Numbered from the stretch's first letter, positions 45,571 to 57,880 are shown. The stretch: DNA of 64,000 nucleotides from Mytilus californianus (GCF_021869535.1 NW_026262666.1:124001-188000), one strand, 5' to 3'. The notes: generated by a model not told the origin, from the sequence alone. Made by a program: numbers and translations.

Positions 45571-46026
45571 TAAACTAACGATCTTTTTTTAATTTCATTA
45601 TCTTCACAGAAAAAAAACCATTCCAATCTGAAACATGGTAGATAGATTGAACATGCATGTTTGGCACATATAGGTCCTTGGCTTTAGTGGTTTGCTTGGA
45701 CAAACCTATTGCCAATTCTGCTTTGAAACTACTGCTGTTGTGTGCAGCTGTATAATTTATAGCACGAACGGTTGTACATTTGTGCTGTCATTCACATCGA
45801 GGGGGGTGTGGGGGTTTAGTTCGAAAACATCATGCGAGACAATAACATAGACTTGATGTGCCATATTCCGGTTGTGAAACAAAACGAGCCGATTTGATTC
45901 TTATACTACATTTATAACAAAAATAATATATTCCTTGTTGCAGTAGGGAAACCTACACTATGCTCAATACCTATTACTGCAGTAAATTTTATTTGCTGTG
46001 AATAAACTTGGACTTTTGTTACATTT
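45571..46026. other. No gene seen
   Basis: Unassigned sequence with a G-rich stretch (GAGGGGGGTGTGGGGG at about 45800). Confidence 0.4.
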
Positions 46027-49000
46027 ATAGATATAAGAAGATGTGGTATGAGTGCCAATGAGACAACTCTCCATCCAAGTCACAATTAGTAAAAAGTAAA
46101 CCATTATAGGTCAAAGTACGGCCTTCAACACGGAGCCTTGGCTCGCACCGAACAGCAAGCTATAAAAAGCCCCATAAATGACTAGTGTCAAACCATTCAA
46201 AAGGGAAAACCAACGGTCTAATCTATATAAAAAAACGAGAAACGAGAAACACTTATGAACCACGTCAACAAACGACAACCACTGAACAACAGGTTCCTGA
46301 CTTCGGACAGGTGCAAACAAGTGCAGCGGGTTTGAAACGTTTTAACAGGCGCCAATCTCACCCTAACCTGAGGTAGTGGTGTAACATTACAATATAGAAA
46401 GACACACTTTAAAATATCAATTGAAATGGCTTAACTGAATCAAAAACACATATTAACAAAAACAGATAATCATACACTGGACGAATATTCTCTTACACAA
46501 TATAAATACAATATTAATATAAAAAAGGGGGAGATGTAAAACATAATCAGAAAGATAACCTTGGACAAAACGGCGTTAAATGAAATAACGCACACAGGTA
46601 ACTATAATAATTTTGTTGTAAGGTGAACATGGAGTACGAAAATATTTTTTAACAAAATAAATAAATTTGTTGTTCATAGTACGCGAGCAGAATTGATAAT
46701 TAATCGTTAAACTAAATGCTTATCACAGGTGGTACATATTAAAAATAGTGAGAGAAGATGTAACACAAAATAAGCAAACATTGAATAATAAAAATGAATT
46801 ACAAATTGTGTCAACAGATCAAATTAACAAGAAAGTACAATTTAAGAGAACTCGCAGTTATTGAAAGCTAATTAAAAGCCAAAAACTATTAATAATAAAT
46901 ATCATGGATCAGAGACTAAAATCAACTAGAACACATCCCAGGGATTTAGTGTTTAAACGCCATGGACAGTCAACGAAGACACGACTTGTGCAATTCCAAA
47001 ATAAAAGTATCGACAGGCAGTAGGATAGTTAGGATTTAATCTTTTAATAAATGTGTATAATGTTATACATAGATAAAGAAATCTCTATACAGAAAATGAA
47101 CGTGGATGTGTATTTACACATCCCAAAAATACATTTGAAAAGAATTCAAATATAGTTATGTTTAAGTTTGTTGATGACAAAATCGATATTTGTGCCAATG
47201 TAAACAATATCCAAAGATCTTATTACATTATTGATAAGATGACATTTACTAATAGATTTGTTTAAAGGTTCGATGAGTTTACCGGGATCACATAGTGATT
47301 TCCGCGCTTATGGTACAATACTACCGTAAAATTTAAGATGTGAAATACCGTTTCTACAGGTACAGCCAAATTTACTAATCAAATCATTGTATCTATGAAA
47401 GAATTTAGTAAAGGTGTTAAGTAATTTTTTGTAACAAAATTCCTGACTTAATAATTTACCAGTGATGCATTGATTACGTTCGTTTAAATCTATGATATCA
47501 TTACACACACGGGCATAACGAACTAGTTGGAATATATAAAGAACGTATGATGGAGCCAAAGGAACATCGCCGTCTAAAAAGGGAAAATTAACAATAGGGA
47601 ATGAAAAATCGTCTCTTTTGTCGTAAATTTTAGTATTGAGTTTCCCTTTAGTAATTGAAATGTCTAAATCTAGAAAAGGACAACTACTACTGTTTATGTT
47701 AGATTTATTTAAAGTTTAAAAGTAAGTTCCTTCGGATAAATTTCAGTAGTATATTTAGAGAACTCTGGATTATTTAACGCAAAAATATCATCAAGATAAG
47801 GATAGGTATTGTTGAATGTGTCAACCAAATGTAACAATGACGGGTCTTTACTGAGTTTAGTCATAAACTGAGATTCATAGTAATACAGGAATAAATCTGC
47901 TATTAAAGGGGCGCAATTAGTGCCCATAGGAATACCTACTACCTGTCGATACACTTTATTACCGAAACGTACATATATGTTGTCCAGGAGAAAATTTAAA
48001 CCTTTAATCATATCTTCACATTTCCAGTAAGTGTATCTAGCATACTTATCTTTTTCGTTACAGAAAAATGGCTTTAAACTAGTTACAGCAAATAAATTTG
48101 CAATGAGATTTTTCAAAAGAACATTTAATTAAACATGAAAACTTTTTCTTGATAAGATTGTGTGGAAGTGTAGCGTAGAGAATAGAAAAATGAGAACTGT
48201 CAACAGAATTAAAAGGACCCTCAAAAGCACGTATTTTATCTAAAACCTCTAGAGAATTTTTAACACTCCAAAAACAATTAATACCATTATTTTCATAAGC
48301 TTTACTACAAAAGTTAATAACAAGTTTTTTTATTGTAGTAAGGGAGGTAGTTAGAAGCACTGACAGATTAGTAGTAGAACACTTACTATATGCGGAGATG
48401 AAACGAAATTTAAATGGTTGTTTGCGTAATTTAGGTAACCAGTACATAGTCGGAACTTTCAAATGTTCGGAAGAGGCTTTAAGCTGGGTAGTGGCAGTGG
48501 TATGCTTGTTTACAATTTGACTATCTGTGGAGCTTACGGAGCTGAATGAAGAAGAATTGTTAATTTTGTTTTGGAGAACTTCCGTGTAATATATGCGTCA
48601 CACCACCAATACATTATTGGCTGCTTTGTCTGCCGGTACGAACACAAATCGCTTTGCGAGTACTTTGATTTTATTTTTATTCTAGAAATGGGTATATCAT
48701 GAACCCTATTATTAATTTCAGAATTGTTTTTAAAATGAGATATACGAATATCAACAGTATTCATGATTTTATTCAAATGACTGTGTAGAGAATGTTTTAT
48801 CAGATTTTTCACGTTTACACCAATTTTTGCAGTAGGCAGACAGAGCGTCTTTAATGACCTGTTTCCAATCTATTATAGATGGAGGACGATATTCATGTCC
48901 TTTCTTCAGAAAAGTTTTGACCTCACGGTCTTCAACAATGCTGAGGTCTCCTGTAATGACATGACTATAGGGAACATATCTAAATCTAGATGTTTTATAG

Positions 49001-49680
49001 TCTCAAGTGGAAGGAGTATTACTTTCTATATTGACGTCTGATGTAACTGACGTGTAATTAAAAATCAAACTTCTGCTGGTTTTTTATTTAATAAAAATAA
49101 GAAATAAAAGGTGGTTCTGTATTATCAAAATATGGAGGTATTTGGCTGTCGATGGTAGAGTTATTGAATATACTAGACATGTTTATAAAATCAATACCTC
49201 TATTTATATATTTTAATTTAAGAAAATGTCGTTTATGATTTTCAAGTTTATCGATACTAAGAAACAGCCTGTGATGACAAAAGGCTGTGATAATACGGGT
49301 GTATTCATACAACGGGCTAAAAAATGAAATTTTATCGCACTCCAGAAAAATATCATATAGTTTACTTATTGGTATATTACCAAGCTGCATAGTAATTGAT
49401 GTCTACCATTATTTTTTATTATAGATAACAGATCAGCAAGTGTATAATTTATACGATGTTTAATACGTAAATTACAGTTTTTACGTTTACGATGAGACCT
49501 ATTATTTTTTAGCCGTTCATCTACAATATTAATGACATCGATAGAAGTTTTAGATATGTTCCCCTGTCCTAATATTTTACCATTGAGACCGAGAGGATAA
49601 TCTGTTTGAAGCCTTTTTATCCAAAATAGTTCGCAAACTTTTTCAAATTGCTTATGTGATTTATGTTTGTTTCTCTGCAT
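46027..49680 (-). mobile_element. Penelope-like element 2, near full length, decayed
   Basis: On the minus strand, coding remnants (49680 to 47308) are followed by a non-coding tail ending at 46027 in CATACCACATCTTCTTATAT. The tail recurs alone at 44540-45262 and 53700-54070 with the same 3' boundary. This indicates 3'-anchored, 5'-truncated retroposition of the same family. The element is a different lineage from Penelope-like element 1: shared motif order, but low identity. Confidence 0.7.
47308..49680 (-). pseudogene. Reverse transcriptase remnant of Penelope-like element 2
   Basis: Segments in order on the minus strand. 49680-49366: FWIKRLQTDYPLGLNGKILG, resembling the C-terminal part of the nuclease module of these elements. 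49390-49088: IPPYFDNTEPPFISYFY, parallel to ISPYFKDQSVPIISYTY of element 1. About 48980-48820: HVITGDLSIVEDREVKTFL and then WCKREKSDK. 48462-48079: MYWLPKLRKQPFKFRFISAY and a degenerate motif A. 48116-47709: GIPMGTNCAPLIADLF and YLDDIFALN (YLDD at 47788-47799). A frameshift leads to the KIYDKRDDFSFPIVNFPF region at about 47640-47580. 47559-47308: APSYVLYIFQLVRYARVCND. Motif A reads SHFSILYATLPH, so the catalytic Asp of FDFST appears replaced by His. Multiple frameshifts make it non-functional. The putative nuclease segment precedes the reverse transcriptase, which would fit the permuted 'Naiad' type. Confidence 0.75.
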
Positions 49681-49879
49681 CAGATACGAGGAGGCTTGTT
49701 AGAGCTCCCTTGGTACCTGTTGCAGCTAAACAATCAATTATATTTTTTACATTTCAACCAAAAATATTAAAAAATAAAACAAAATAAAAACAACTGCAAA
49801 TAAAATAAAGTGAGAGGACGTTTGCCATATTTCTGGAGTAGCAACTCTTAAATACTTTTATATTTAACATAATTATAAT
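49681..49879. other. Upstream edge of Penelope-like element 2
   Basis: No GIY-YIG core motif is recognisable here on the minus strand, so the element is probably 5'-truncated near 49680-49740. Confidence 0.4.
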
Positions 49880-50035
49880 AGCCTGAATAACTTTATATCA
49901 ATATTTTAGGTGTATTATATGAATGTCATGTAAATTACTGTATGTTGTAAAGATTATATTTGTTATATGAGTATGCCCCACCCCTGGGGACCTAATTTGG
50001 AAAAATAAAATATCTTATCTTATCTATTCAATAAA
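49880..50035 (+). repeat. Non-LTR-like 3' tail
   Basis: 'GCCCCACCCCTGGGGACC' TAATTTGGAAAAATAAAA followed by TATCTTATCTTATCTA. A short hairpin, a poly(A)-like signal and a simple repeat at the end are typical of LINE or SINE 3' tails. No coding part remains. Confidence 0.5.
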
Positions 50036-51554
50036 ATTTAAAGTTTGAAAAACAGACACAAAACATATTCCTCCGAATAAAGTAACAATCTACAAAGTTA
50101 ACTGGCTATTCAAAACAAATAAATCAACCACACAACAAGAAAAAAAAAGAGAATGTATTGAGTGACCACTGTCCTTGTTAATGACATAATAGTGTAAACA
50201 GGAAAACGATTAATGGTACAAGATAATCCGAGTCTAATAAATGCCAAAATGTTGACTTAATTGTGTTTTAATTGCTTATTTCTTCAAAACGACTTCACAC
50301 ATGAAATTTGGTACACACATGCACTGTGTCTTAATTATTGCTTTGATCAGACTACAAAATATCGTGATAATACACGTAGTAATTTTGATTTCGATGAAAA
50401 TGGTGTACATTTTGGGTAAAATTTTATTCTTACTAAAATGCTGAAATTCTTATAATAAAATCACTTTTACTTTCCATTTTAATAATTGTATTTTCATGTT
50501 AAAAATTCCCCGTACAATACGCTATCTTGGGGTTCCCTGTAAAGAAACTAAATTTATAATATCGTGACAACGGGAACTTCAGACGACAATCATGATTGTA
50601 AAATATAATGATTGTCCTTTAATTTGCTAAAACAAAATAGCCGTGTGTTATTCCGTTAACATAAACTCATTAACTAGAGGAATTTTTGGACACTGGGCAC
50701 CCCACTAAGATACAAACAAAAAAGGAATATATTCATTTACACTGGTAAAACTAATAAGCAGCTGGAGAACGCTCATCCTTCAAAATAAAAAACAATGAAA
50801 AGCCTTAAGTTACACAAATAATACAGTAACACAAAATTACAGGAAGCCATTTAGTACACAAGTATTAATCAATCTGAGGATCCATTCCTAACACAATAAC
50901 TGACGCAGTTTTATACACAAGTAGAGGTGCTCCGGGGAGCAGAAACTACATTTCAAGAGTTTTCGTAAGTAAACTGCCTAGAAAAGGACAGGATATTTTC
51001 GATTGGCTTACAATACGTGTTAAAGTTAATTGTATTACCTTATCTGATATATTTAATGACACCATTGTGCCAAATATTGTCTACTTTCTTATGTTGATAA
51101 CGCAGAATCAACTTTTAAAATGGATCTCTATGAACATGAGTATGTGAAATAATACGTTCCAAATGATCTTATCCAATTTAATCATGTATTTAAAAGGCTT
51201 CTCAACATCTTTCAAGACGTCAGGGTTATATAACATTACTTTATAAAACAAGGATACAAAACATCGTGTAATTTGTGTGAGAGTGCGACACATTTACACA
51301 TCATTTGGATAATATAATCACAAAAATGTCGGCATTCACCTCAAAAAGCTAACAAAACTATTAAAAAGACTTATTAAGAAGGGATATAGTTACGATACTG
51401 TTGTCGGGTCATTAAAGATTTCATATTTTGGCTTTAATATTGATTCACTTATAGGGTTTTTGCATCAGAAATAAACACATTTATTCTAAAACCAGTTGTT
51501 GGCATGCTACGGTTTATGTTCTTCTCATATATTTGATGATGGTATGGTACTAAA
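50036..51554. other. No gene seen
   Basis: AT-rich sequence without recognisable exons, RNAs or repeats; ORFs are short and AT-driven. Confidence 0.4.
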
Positions 51555-52117
51555 CCCCTAACGGGAGGGATTGTGCTTGATATTCATATGATGAAGACAT
51601 AATCTTTCAATCAGTTTAAGAGAGGTCTGGAGCTGGCATGTCAGTAACTGCTAGTAGTCCTTTGTTAATTTATGTATCCTTGTCATTTTGTTTAGTTTCT
51701 TTTGTTACCTATTCTGACATCGGACTCGGACTTCTTTTAAACTGAGGTTTACTGTGCGTATTGCTGTGTGTTTGTTTTTTCTACATTGGCTAGATGTATA
51801 GGGGGAGGGTTGAGATCTAAAAAAAAACATGTTTAACCCCGCCGCATTTTTGCGCCTGTCTCAAGTCAGGAGCCTCTGGCCTTTGTCAGTATTGTATGAT
51901 TTTTAATTTGAGTTCACATATATATTTCGGAGTTTAGAATGACGTGCATTATCACTGAACTAGTACACATTTTTGTTTAGGGGCCAGCTGAAGCACGACT
52001 CCGGGTGTGGGATTTTCTCGCTGTATTGAAGACCCATTGGTGGCCTAATGCTGTTTCTGCTCTTTGGTCGGGTTTTTTCTCTTTGACACATTCCCCATTT
52101 TCATTCTCAATTTTATT
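51555..52117 (+). mobile_element. Longer copy of the repeat nested at 29104-29459
   Basis: 'ATTGTGCTTGATATTCATAT' GATGAAGAC starts the copy. 'CATTGGCTAGATGTATAGGG', 'GTTTAACCCCGCCGCATTTT' and 'GGGGCCAGCTGAAGCACGAC' follow, and it ends CATTCTCAATTTTATT. Its 3' half aligns with 29104-29459 throughout. No ORF of note, so it is a non-autonomous retroposon or the tail of a larger element. Confidence 0.75.
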
Positions 52118-53335
52118 ACATTCAAGTAAATGAGCATAAGAAAGATGCAAAAAACGTCAATGAAGTTGTAAAGTATGTAAAAACAAAAACAAAAAATCTA
52201 AAAAATTTCAACTAAGTTTTTGAATAGAAAGTACCCATATGGGCCTTCTGATTACAATATATCTTCTTTTCAATTTGCATATCGTGTTAATTCTTACCAT
52301 TTTAAATGAAAATTATTTTTTTTTATCTAAACCAAGTTTCGTTTCTGTAATTAAATACTAAGTTGTGATATGAATCTCATTCCGATCGTTTCTGTTGAGT
52401 AACCTTATATAAAAGATTTACGTTGTAACCGAAGATATTCTAGATCCGTTTTTACTTTATTTACAGGTAATGCATGGATAGACAAATAATATTTGTCTAC
52501 ATAACTTGTCTTGTATGTGGATATAATAACATTTTTTATTGAGTGCATCAAATTTGGGCTGGATGTTTACTAGCTGAAGGGTCCTGGTAAGTTGCATTAC
52601 AATGGATACTAAAAATGTTTTATTTATGCCTTTTTTGATTTTACAAAAACAATGAAATATTGTAAATATTGAACACCATAAACGATTCCTATTGTTGAGA
52701 TGACAGAATATCCTTGGACCCTTGTGTTTTGGGCTTTTAGCTTTGGCCACATTCAATCATTTCTATTCCAATTTGTAAAGTTTGTATATTGTGTTTCCCT
52801 TAGTCGAAACAATGGTAGCCTTTCGTTCTTTTAAGAATTTATATAACAAAAGCATTGATAACAACAACATTGACAATGCTGCGGCCACAATAGAATAAAA
52901 TTTACACACAAGCTATTTTGAACACTAAAAAATATTTCAAAACAAAACGAATTGATTTCCGGTTCTTCTTTGATTCATAAACTAAGCAAAAGCCAAAGAT
53001 AAAAAGATATAAAAATTTGTTGAAATCAACAGTTGGTGTCTTTTTTGGTTTCGGATGATCAATTTACAATGACGAATATAGGCACTTAAACGCTCTATTT
53101 AATATATATTCGTCATCATTTTTTAATTGGGTTGTGGTTGTATTTTAATGAAGACCTTATTAAATTAGATATTTTTATCGTGTATTTATATGACGATTTC
53201 AAAAAAAATATTTGATGAAGGAACACATTTTTATAGTGATTTTATGTCTTTTGATGATAAACAGAAATTAGTGTTTTTATTTACAGTTATTAATATGATT
53301 CGTTCGCGTCATATTAAAATTTGATTACATAACAT
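52118..53335. other. No gene seen
   Basis: AT-rich. The 99-residue minus-strand ORF at 52457-52756 has no recognisable motif and I do not count it as a gene. Confidence 0.4.
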
Positions 53336-53339
53336 TGTA

Positions 53340-53440
53340 AATAAACCCATCATAGATACAAGAATTAATATCTTGTACGCCAGACATGCGTTTTGTCTAC
53401 AAAAGACTCAACAGTGACGCTCGAACCAAAATGTTAAAAA
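53340..53440 (+). repeat. Dispersed mussel repeat (CAGTGACGCTCGAAT family), copy 6
   Basis: 'AAACCCATCATAGATACAAG' then 'GTCTACAAAAGACTCAACAG' TGACGCTCGAACC. Confidence 0.85.
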
Positions 53441-53699
53441 GACAAAATAAAGGTATGTGTATGTGTTTAAAGTTATTGCAAATGGCTGATATTTTTGTTC
53501 GAGCATATTGTTTTTCTTAAATTGTATAACATTTCATACCGATATAACATATTATTTTTATTATTCTTCCCTTAGTTTATTTATTTTGTTTTTACATTGT
53601 ATCATAGGTCAAATTTAATTGTTCAGTGTATGTTCACTGGTGTTAATATGTCCTTTGATTGAGTTAAGCTATTTCAGTTGATATTTTATAGTGTGTCTT

Positions 53700-54070
53700 T
53701 CTATGTTGTGATGTTACACTATTGTTTCAGAAAAAGGGTGAAGGTTTGGTACCATTAAAACGTTTAAACCCGCTGCATTTGTTTGCTGTCCTAAGTCAGG
53801 AATCTGATGTTCAGTAGTTGTCGTTTGTTGATGTGGTTCATAAGTGTTTCTCGTTTCTCGTTTTTTATATAGATTAGACCGTTGGTTTTCCCGTTTGAAT
53901 GGTTTTACACTAGTAATTTTTTGGGCCCTTTATAGCTTACTGTTCGGTGTGAGCCAAGGCTCCGTGTTGAAGACCGTACTTTGACCTATAATGGTTTACT
54001 TTTATAATTTTTGACTTGGATGGAGAGTTGTCTCATTGGCACTCATACCACATCTTCTTATATCTATGAT
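53700..54070 (+). repeat. 5'-truncated copy of the Penelope-like 2 tail, plus strand
   Basis: 'GTTGTCGTTTGTTGATGTGG', 'AGACCGTTGGTTTTCCCGTT', 'GAGCCAAGGCTCCGTGTTGA' and the end 'CATACCACATCTTCTTATAT' are the inverse complement of 46027-46420, at high identity. The inverted pair flanks the 47-53 kb region. Confidence 0.88.
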
Positions 54071-54308
54071 ATGTAAAGCATTGACAATCCAATATTCCAA
54101 AAGGTTTTGCCAAGTAGAGGTTACTTATTTCTATGGTACTACTTCCTTAGTATTTTGAAAAAAATCTAAGTTTTATACACAGTTCAATCCATAAAGATGA
54201 CCTACATTTTAAATACTTGTAAAAAAAAAAGGCAAACGTATGTACCAAATTATAGTTCGTTCCAGAGTGGCCCTCTCCGACACAATCCTGTTACGAAAAA
54301 TATGCAAC

Positions 54309-54460
54309 CAGTGGCGGATTCAATGGGGGTCCGGGGGTTGGAACCCCCTTTTTGACGATCAATGCATTTTAATGGGGACATATAGTTGAAACCCCCCCCC
54401 CCCCCCTCCTTGATCCTGGGTTAGGAACCCCCTTTTTTAAATGGCTGGATCTGCCCCTGC
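54309..54460. repeat. Palindromic G/C-run MITE
   Basis: The start CCAGTGGCGGATTCAATGGG and the end AAATGGCTGGATCTGCCCCTG are roughly inverse, and 'GGTTGGAACCCCCTTTTT' is mirrored within. It includes a 15-base C-run at 54392-54406. Confidence 0.65.
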
Positions 54461-54639
54461 AAACATCAGCATTGAACAGACTTATTGTTAAAAAAGATGT
54501 TTTAACCTGTACTAAATTGCATGTACCCGTCCGATCACACAGTGGTTGCTCTTGATTGATGTTTAATATTAATGTTTTATATTTTATTGTTTTTTACATA
54601 AATATCATTTTACATTTTGTATGATAGTTTAAAGAGAGG

Positions 54640-54800
54640 CTTAACATACTAAAGGAGTATTCCAACTCTTAAGACAAAAAACGAACTGACAAGGCTATGG
54701 CAAAAAAAGAAAGAAAAAAAGAGCAAATACAAACAACAGTCTAAAACACATTGAAATCTAAAAGCTGATCAACACGAACTTCACCAAAAGCGTTTCATTT
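54640..54800 (-). repeat. Diverged tail copy of Penelope-like element 1
   Basis: 'GAACTGACAAGGCTATGGC' and 'GCTGATCAACACGAACTTCA' CCAAAA match, with divergence, the inverse of 30300-30440 and the copy at 57297-57475. Confidence 0.5.
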
Positions 54801-55004
54801 CTTGGTGTCTTTGGTGAGTTTTTTCCCCGACATTCATTCATATTATACATAATTTAACATAAATGTATTATAAATCATTTTCAATATCAATAGCATACCA
54901 GTTTTTACCGGTTTTTTTTCAGGATCTAGGACATTTATATAATGGGAAAAGGATGATATAGTTAACTACCAAATACACTGAAATAGGAAAATATTTTTTA
55001 AAAC

Positions 55005-55218
55005 ATGGCACCCCTCTCTTTAGATCAAGAGAATTATGTCCGGCTATGTTTGTTGCTAAATGGAGTGTCGCCGAGGGCGGTCCGTTCTTTTTTTTATGGA
55101 AAATTTCCACCAACCACTCTTTCTTCAACACTGAATACCTCCAGAACCATTCTCCTAAATTTGTCTAAGAAGCGAATTTTGAACCAGGCCCAATGGGATC
55201 TCCTGTTTCCAAGAAATG
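55005..55218 (+). CDS. First coding exon of a DZIP3-like HEPN protein
   Basis: From ATG 55005 the exon encodes MAPLSLDQENYVRLCLLLNG...AVRSFF...LNQAQWDLLFPRNG and ends at a good donor (AAATG|GTATGTTTT), a phase 1 intron. In my memory the pattern 'LDxENYxRLxxLLxGVxPxAVR...LNxxQWxLLFP' is the N-terminus of the DZIP3/hRUL138-like HEPN domain. That domain is greatly expanded in bivalves and often fused to NTPase or death-fold modules. HEPN domains are all-helical and include RNases. The catalytic R-X4-H part would lie in the next exon. I cannot find a matching downstream exon in the window, so this is either the start of a gene with a long intron or an orphaned exon. Expansion of such genes is often linked to innate immunity; that is inference. 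Confidence 0.6.
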
Positions 55219-56460
55219 GTATGTTTTATTACTAAAAGTAATATGTTCGTATTTATTCTATTGTGTCATTTTTAGCTGATATATATTGGAGAATTAAGAA
55301 TTTTAAAGATGTTGTGTGTCATGTTAGTTTTATGTTTTTGACAGGCTAATAACTGTTAGGGTTACAACGTATAAAAACAAAGATAATAAACTTACACAAG
55401 CTGTTAAATGTCAGCGTATATTTTTATGTTTGATATGCATTATACAAACAACAGCGAAAATACATTCAAAACATGAGAAGAAAAAAGAAAAACAAATTAA
55501 TTAAAATGTACATTGCATGTATTTATATATCAAGACGTTTTAGATTAGCCATATCTATCAATGAATTGTAAAATAAAGGTTAAATCTTTTTTCCCTCATT
55601 ACTATTAAAATAAAATATTTTTCTTTATTCTAATTCCTGACTCGGAAATGAATTTTCATGGATATGGCTGTTGCTTCATTCTCTCTCTCGTGAAATTTTA
55701 TAAAATCTGTATTATTGATATTTTGTTTAACATATTAATTAAGGTTTTAACAGATGCGGATCGAGGATGTTGAAAAAGGGATGCAAACAAGACAACGTTA
55801 AGAGTGGAAAATGTAAAACGTGTATACATAAACCATATATGTAGCTCCATAAAACCGAGGGGGTGGGGGTGCAAGGACCACTGGCCTTCCCTCAAATCCG
55901 CCTGTATTATTCCTTGTGTTTTAAATAATTTCAGGCATGTGTTTTTATTTCCTTGCAAATATTACATATTTAAGTTTGTTCATTTTTTTTCTAATTAATC
56001 TATCAAATTATTATATTCTAATCCAAGACTTTACAACTTTTCCTCTATGTACTTTATGTTGCTTTAGTTTAACATATATATTCGAAATGTGAATTAAAGG
56101 ATAACTGACCTTACTAGCATCCAACATTTTATTTTACTTATTATATATTATTTTATGTTTTCGTCTCGCGTCGCGTCCAACGGCGGCGATGGTGTCGTCA
56201 ACAATGTATTACCAGTAGTTTGAGATCAGGTCAATTCTTTTGGGAACCACTAGTGGTAGGTCAGTGATGTGATATTTGGTATGAAATTATATAAGCAATG
56301 GCACATCTAATTTCCGTACAGATTATTCGGCCCTGCTCCCTCAGTCATGGTCTATTGACTTTGAAATTTTTGCTTTAAACAAATATGGAAGTTTTTGAAA
56401 AGCTATTACATTAATCTGTTGGTCTATATGATGTAGCTTAGCAGTCATATATGAAAACTG
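55219..56460. other. No gene seen; possible intron of the HEPN gene
   Basis: AT-rich with a CG-rich island 'TCGCGTCGCGTCCAACGGCG' GCGATGG near 56166. No HEPN continuation recognised. Confidence 0.4.
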
Positions 56461-56472
56461 TGAGGAACGTGC

Positions 56473-56703
56473 TTGCCTCAGATTATGAAACCATCAAATG
56501 TTTTACCAACAGTGAAATCCATTTGCCGACAAATCATTGATCACCACGATATAGAATTGAACAAAGAACAACCGTTTGAGAATTTAGTGTGGTTTGACTG
56601 TACACGAAAATGTTCCCATTGCAAAGAAATCAACGTAGTTGTGGAATTACCAAACATTGTTGACAATTTATCCTTCATGACATTTCATCATGTTCATTTT
56701 TAA
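56473..56703 (+). CDS. Unassigned ORF or exon with a Cys/His cluster (76 aa)
   Basis: Preceded by a polypyrimidine-poor acceptor-like CTTGCCTCAG. The frame reads LPTVKSICRQIIDHHDIELN, then FDCTRKCSHCKEINVVVELP, and ends VHF before TAA. Composition and the C-X3-C-X2-C spacing look protein-like rather than random AT-rich. I do not recognise a family. It may be an exon of the same gene as 57472 or 57881, or a transposon remnant. Confidence 0.3.
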   Translation: MPQIMKPSNVLPTVKSICRQIIDHHDIELNKEQPFENLVWFDCTRKCSHCKEINVVVELPNIVDNLSFMTFHHVHF

Positions 56704-57296
56704 TTAAAAGCAGGATTAAAAGCAAACATAGCATTCAATTTTGGTCTATAATATTTTCTCGGTCAACATCTTTGACATGATCCAAAAATGTAAAGGACAG
56801 TTTAAATCACTTTAGACTGCGTTGTGATTATATAAATGCACGAATATATCATCATGTGATTAATACTCATATCCACCAATATGCATAAGACAATGATCTG
56901 AAGAAAACGGTCCTTCCTGAGAAAAAAGAGATATTGAACCATTGGATTGGAAATATTTGAATACTCTAAAATAATGGCAATATGGCGTTCCATTACACAT
57001 GTAGACATTATTGGAAACTTTTATCAATACTAATTCAACTAAAAAGGCGAAAAATCTAAATGCTCTTGTTCAACAGAAAATTTCATGCATGTACTTGTCA
57101 TACGATACACTTTTGAATGTTTTCAATAGAACATATATTGGTGTGTTGCATATTTGAAACATTGAAGAACTTCTCGTGAATTATAAAAATATCCAGACAG
57201 ATTTTGATGTAACATTCGACACTGATAGTACCCTTGGCTTGAAAGAGGCAGAAAGACACTTGAACGGAAAAAACTGAATCTGATCTTTGCTGATAC

Positions 57297-57475
57297 AATA
57301 CATATTTAAAAGAGAGGCGAAAGATACCAAGGGGACATTCAAACTCATAAGTCGAAAATGAACTGACAACGTCATGGATAAAAACAAAAGGTACCAACAG
57401 ACAAACAACAGTACAGAAAACTCAGCATAGAAAACTAAAGACTGAGCAACACGAACCCCACCAAAAACTGAGGCT
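57297..57475 (-). repeat. Tail copy of Penelope-like element 1
   Basis: 'CGAAAGATACCAAGGGGACA' TTCAAACTCATAAGTCGAAA and 'GAGCAACACGAACCCCACC' AAAAACTGAGG are the inverse of 30300-30440. Confidence 0.85.
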
Positions 57476-57652
57476 ACAGATTTGCAAATTACCTGTTACT
57501 TTTTAAGAAATTCCACAAAACTCGTGATTGTCATCATGCCATGCGTGAGCAAAATATAAGGGTTAAACAGTTTGGTAGTTTTCACAGAAGAAGATACTTC
57601 GGTTATGAGGATATTTTGTCAGCTAATCCAGTGGTTGACTGTTGGAGACCAT
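57472..57652 (+). CDS. Unassigned short ORF (about 59 codons, no ATG start)
   Basis: The frame from 57472 reads FKKFHKTRDCHHAMREQNIR, then VKQFGSFHRRRYFGYEDILS and ends PVVDCWRP before TGA at 57650-57652. Charged and aromatic composition suggests an exon or a fragment of a larger protein. It begins at the edge of a repeat. Family unknown. Confidence 0.25.
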
Positions 57653-57880
57653 GAGAATCGGTAAGAACTTGTTTCTATAAAGCAATATTTAGTAAAATAT
57701 GAAGCATACATGTAATATATCTATATACTAGTATCTATTTATTGTTCTATAGTAATATTCTAATTCATGCGGAATGACATTATTCGATGGGATCATTTTT
57801 TTAAAAGTAATCAATGTGAAGCTGCTGACTAAATATGAAGTCGTTCTGTGGAAAATGTGGCTAAAATATCTGTTTAACGA

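Noticed and set aside
46027-54070. Composite transposon bounded by the inverted 46.0 and 53.7 kb repeats
   Set aside because: The two inverted copies are better explained as independent 5'-truncated retroposons. The left one is contiguous with its own RT remnant.
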